Of a stretch of DNA of 33,325 bases, positions 32,956-33,325 are shown in pieces (the first letter of the stretch is position 1; each line of letters opens with the position of its first letter). The stretch lies in NCBI GenBank assembly GCA_944324195.1, contig CALUVJ010000015.1, forward strand, positions 1 to 33,325. Reading direction: 5' to 3'. The DNA comes from Candidatus Gastranaerophilales bacterium (GTDB lineage: Bacteria; Cyanobacteriota; Vampirovibrionia; Gastranaerophilales; Gastranaerophilaceae). Both the position numbers and the translations under genes were made by a program. The notes below the pieces were generated by a model, which was not told the DNA's origin, searched no databases, and saw nothing but the letters and a program-made list of their open reading frames with translations.

Positions 32956-33325
32956 ATAAAATCCTCCTATTTTTACAACACTCTTTCAAGTTCGTTTTAA
33001 TATTTTAACGTATTTTGCTTTGTTGAACCTACTGTTTTATCTTAATTCCATACAGCAAAATACTCAACTTGTATGAGAGTTTTTCTCTCTATAATACAAG
33101 TGTAGCACAGAAACTTCTTGTCTTTATATAATCTTGATGTCCGGAGGGGGGGGGTAAATGGATTTATTGGGTTGGTAAGTGAGACTACAAGCTTGATGTC
33201 ATTGCGAGGAGCAAATGTGACGAAGCAATCCAGAACAAATTTGACAATTGAATAAAAATGGACTGCCACGAAAATCAAAGATTTTCTCGCAGTGACTGGG
33301 AAAGTTAAAAATGTCATTGCGGGGG
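32956..33325. repeat. Gene-free right edge with palindromic repeats
   Basis: I see no gene here. A long hairpin lies at 33067-33101 (ACTTGTAT-GAGAG ... CTCTC-TATA-ATACAAGT, 13 bp with a 4-nt bulge). It is followed by a G9 tract (33146-33154) with TAAATGGATTTATTGGGTTGG, the 99-bp TCATTGCGAG element at 33198-33296, and the first bases of another copy at 33313-33325. Confidence 0.7.
33198..33296 (+). repeat. TCATTGCGAG palindromic element, long form (99 bp)
   Basis: The ends are imperfect inverted repeats (GTCATTGCGAG and CTCGCAGTGAC). The flanks GGAGCAAATGTGACGAAGCA and ACTGCCACGAAAATCAAAG closely match the inverted copy at 25551-25624. That copy lacks an internal 25-nt AT-rich segment. A further copy begins at 33313 and is cut by the window end. 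Confidence 0.8.

Noticed and set aside
33042..33317. Minus-strand open frame of 91 codons at the right edge
   Set aside because: It covers the G9 tract and the 99-bp palindrome; the product looks like translated repeat and has no credible start signal.
1..33325. tRNA, rRNA, IS element, phage genes or known riboswitches
   Set aside because: I looked for tRNA-like cloverleafs, transposase motifs, terminase or integrase motifs and common riboswitch cores upstream of hom, thrC, dapA and panB, and found none that I could support by eye. A covariance-model search would be decisive.

Overview
This 33.3 kb, low-GC window looks like chromosomal core sequence from an uncultured, non-photosynthetic relative of Cyanobacteria (Melainabacteria/Gastranaerophilales type). 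That is an inference. It rests on a YvcK protein with the membrane-anchored N-terminus seen in cyanobacterial homologues, a diderm gene set (OmpH/Skp, SecDF, a TonB C-terminal domain protein, several secreted TPR proteins), strong AT bias and no photosynthesis genes. No rRNA, tRNA, CRISPR, phage or transposase gene is visible.

Layout. Positions 1-715 hold the 3' part of a Gly/Ala-rich hydrophobic protein of unknown function. From 772 to 7172 the genes run on the minus strand: tpiA, a small unknown gene, the overlapping block pyrH-frr-cdsA-rnc (translation and lipid synthesis), a TPR protein overlapping an FtsB/DivIC-like gene, and a secreted protein. An ompH/skp-like gene points the other way at 7292. 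Then, again on the minus strand, come a family-4 uracil-DNA glycosylase, an acyl-CoA synthetase and a SulP/STAS anion transporter (7802-11915).

From 11978 to 25225 everything is on the plus strand. There is an amino-acid and cofactor block: hom, thrC, proB, a divergent PxpA-like gene, yvcK, panB, panC, an unknown membrane protein and dapA. It is followed by secD, secF and a large unknown protein with a degenerate HNH-like motif. Positions 25226-26174 are a gene-free island of small palindromic repeats. The remainder holds an HD phosphohydrolase, a TPR/NHL-type secreted protein, miaA, a small ORF, an unknown hydrophobic protein, pncC, a TonB_C/TPR protein, a GGDEF protein with a receiver-like domain, and a DegT-type sugar aminotransferase. 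The right edge carries further copies of the same repeats.

How the genes fit together. hom, thrC and dapA serve aspartate-family amino acid synthesis; proB starts proline synthesis; panBC make pantothenate for CoA. yvcK, dapA and the ftsB-like gene relate to cell-wall synthesis and division. ompH and secDF serve envelope protein export.

The most interesting signals are four. First, six genes without a Shine-Dalgarno sequence carry a -10-like hexamer exactly 6 nt before the start codon, which suggests leaderless transcripts. Second, a 464-aa protein combines a duplicated helical module with an HNH-like tail. Third, RNase III, a GGDEF protein and a PxpA homologue show changes at key residues. 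Fourth, several families of small palindromic intergenic repeats are present.
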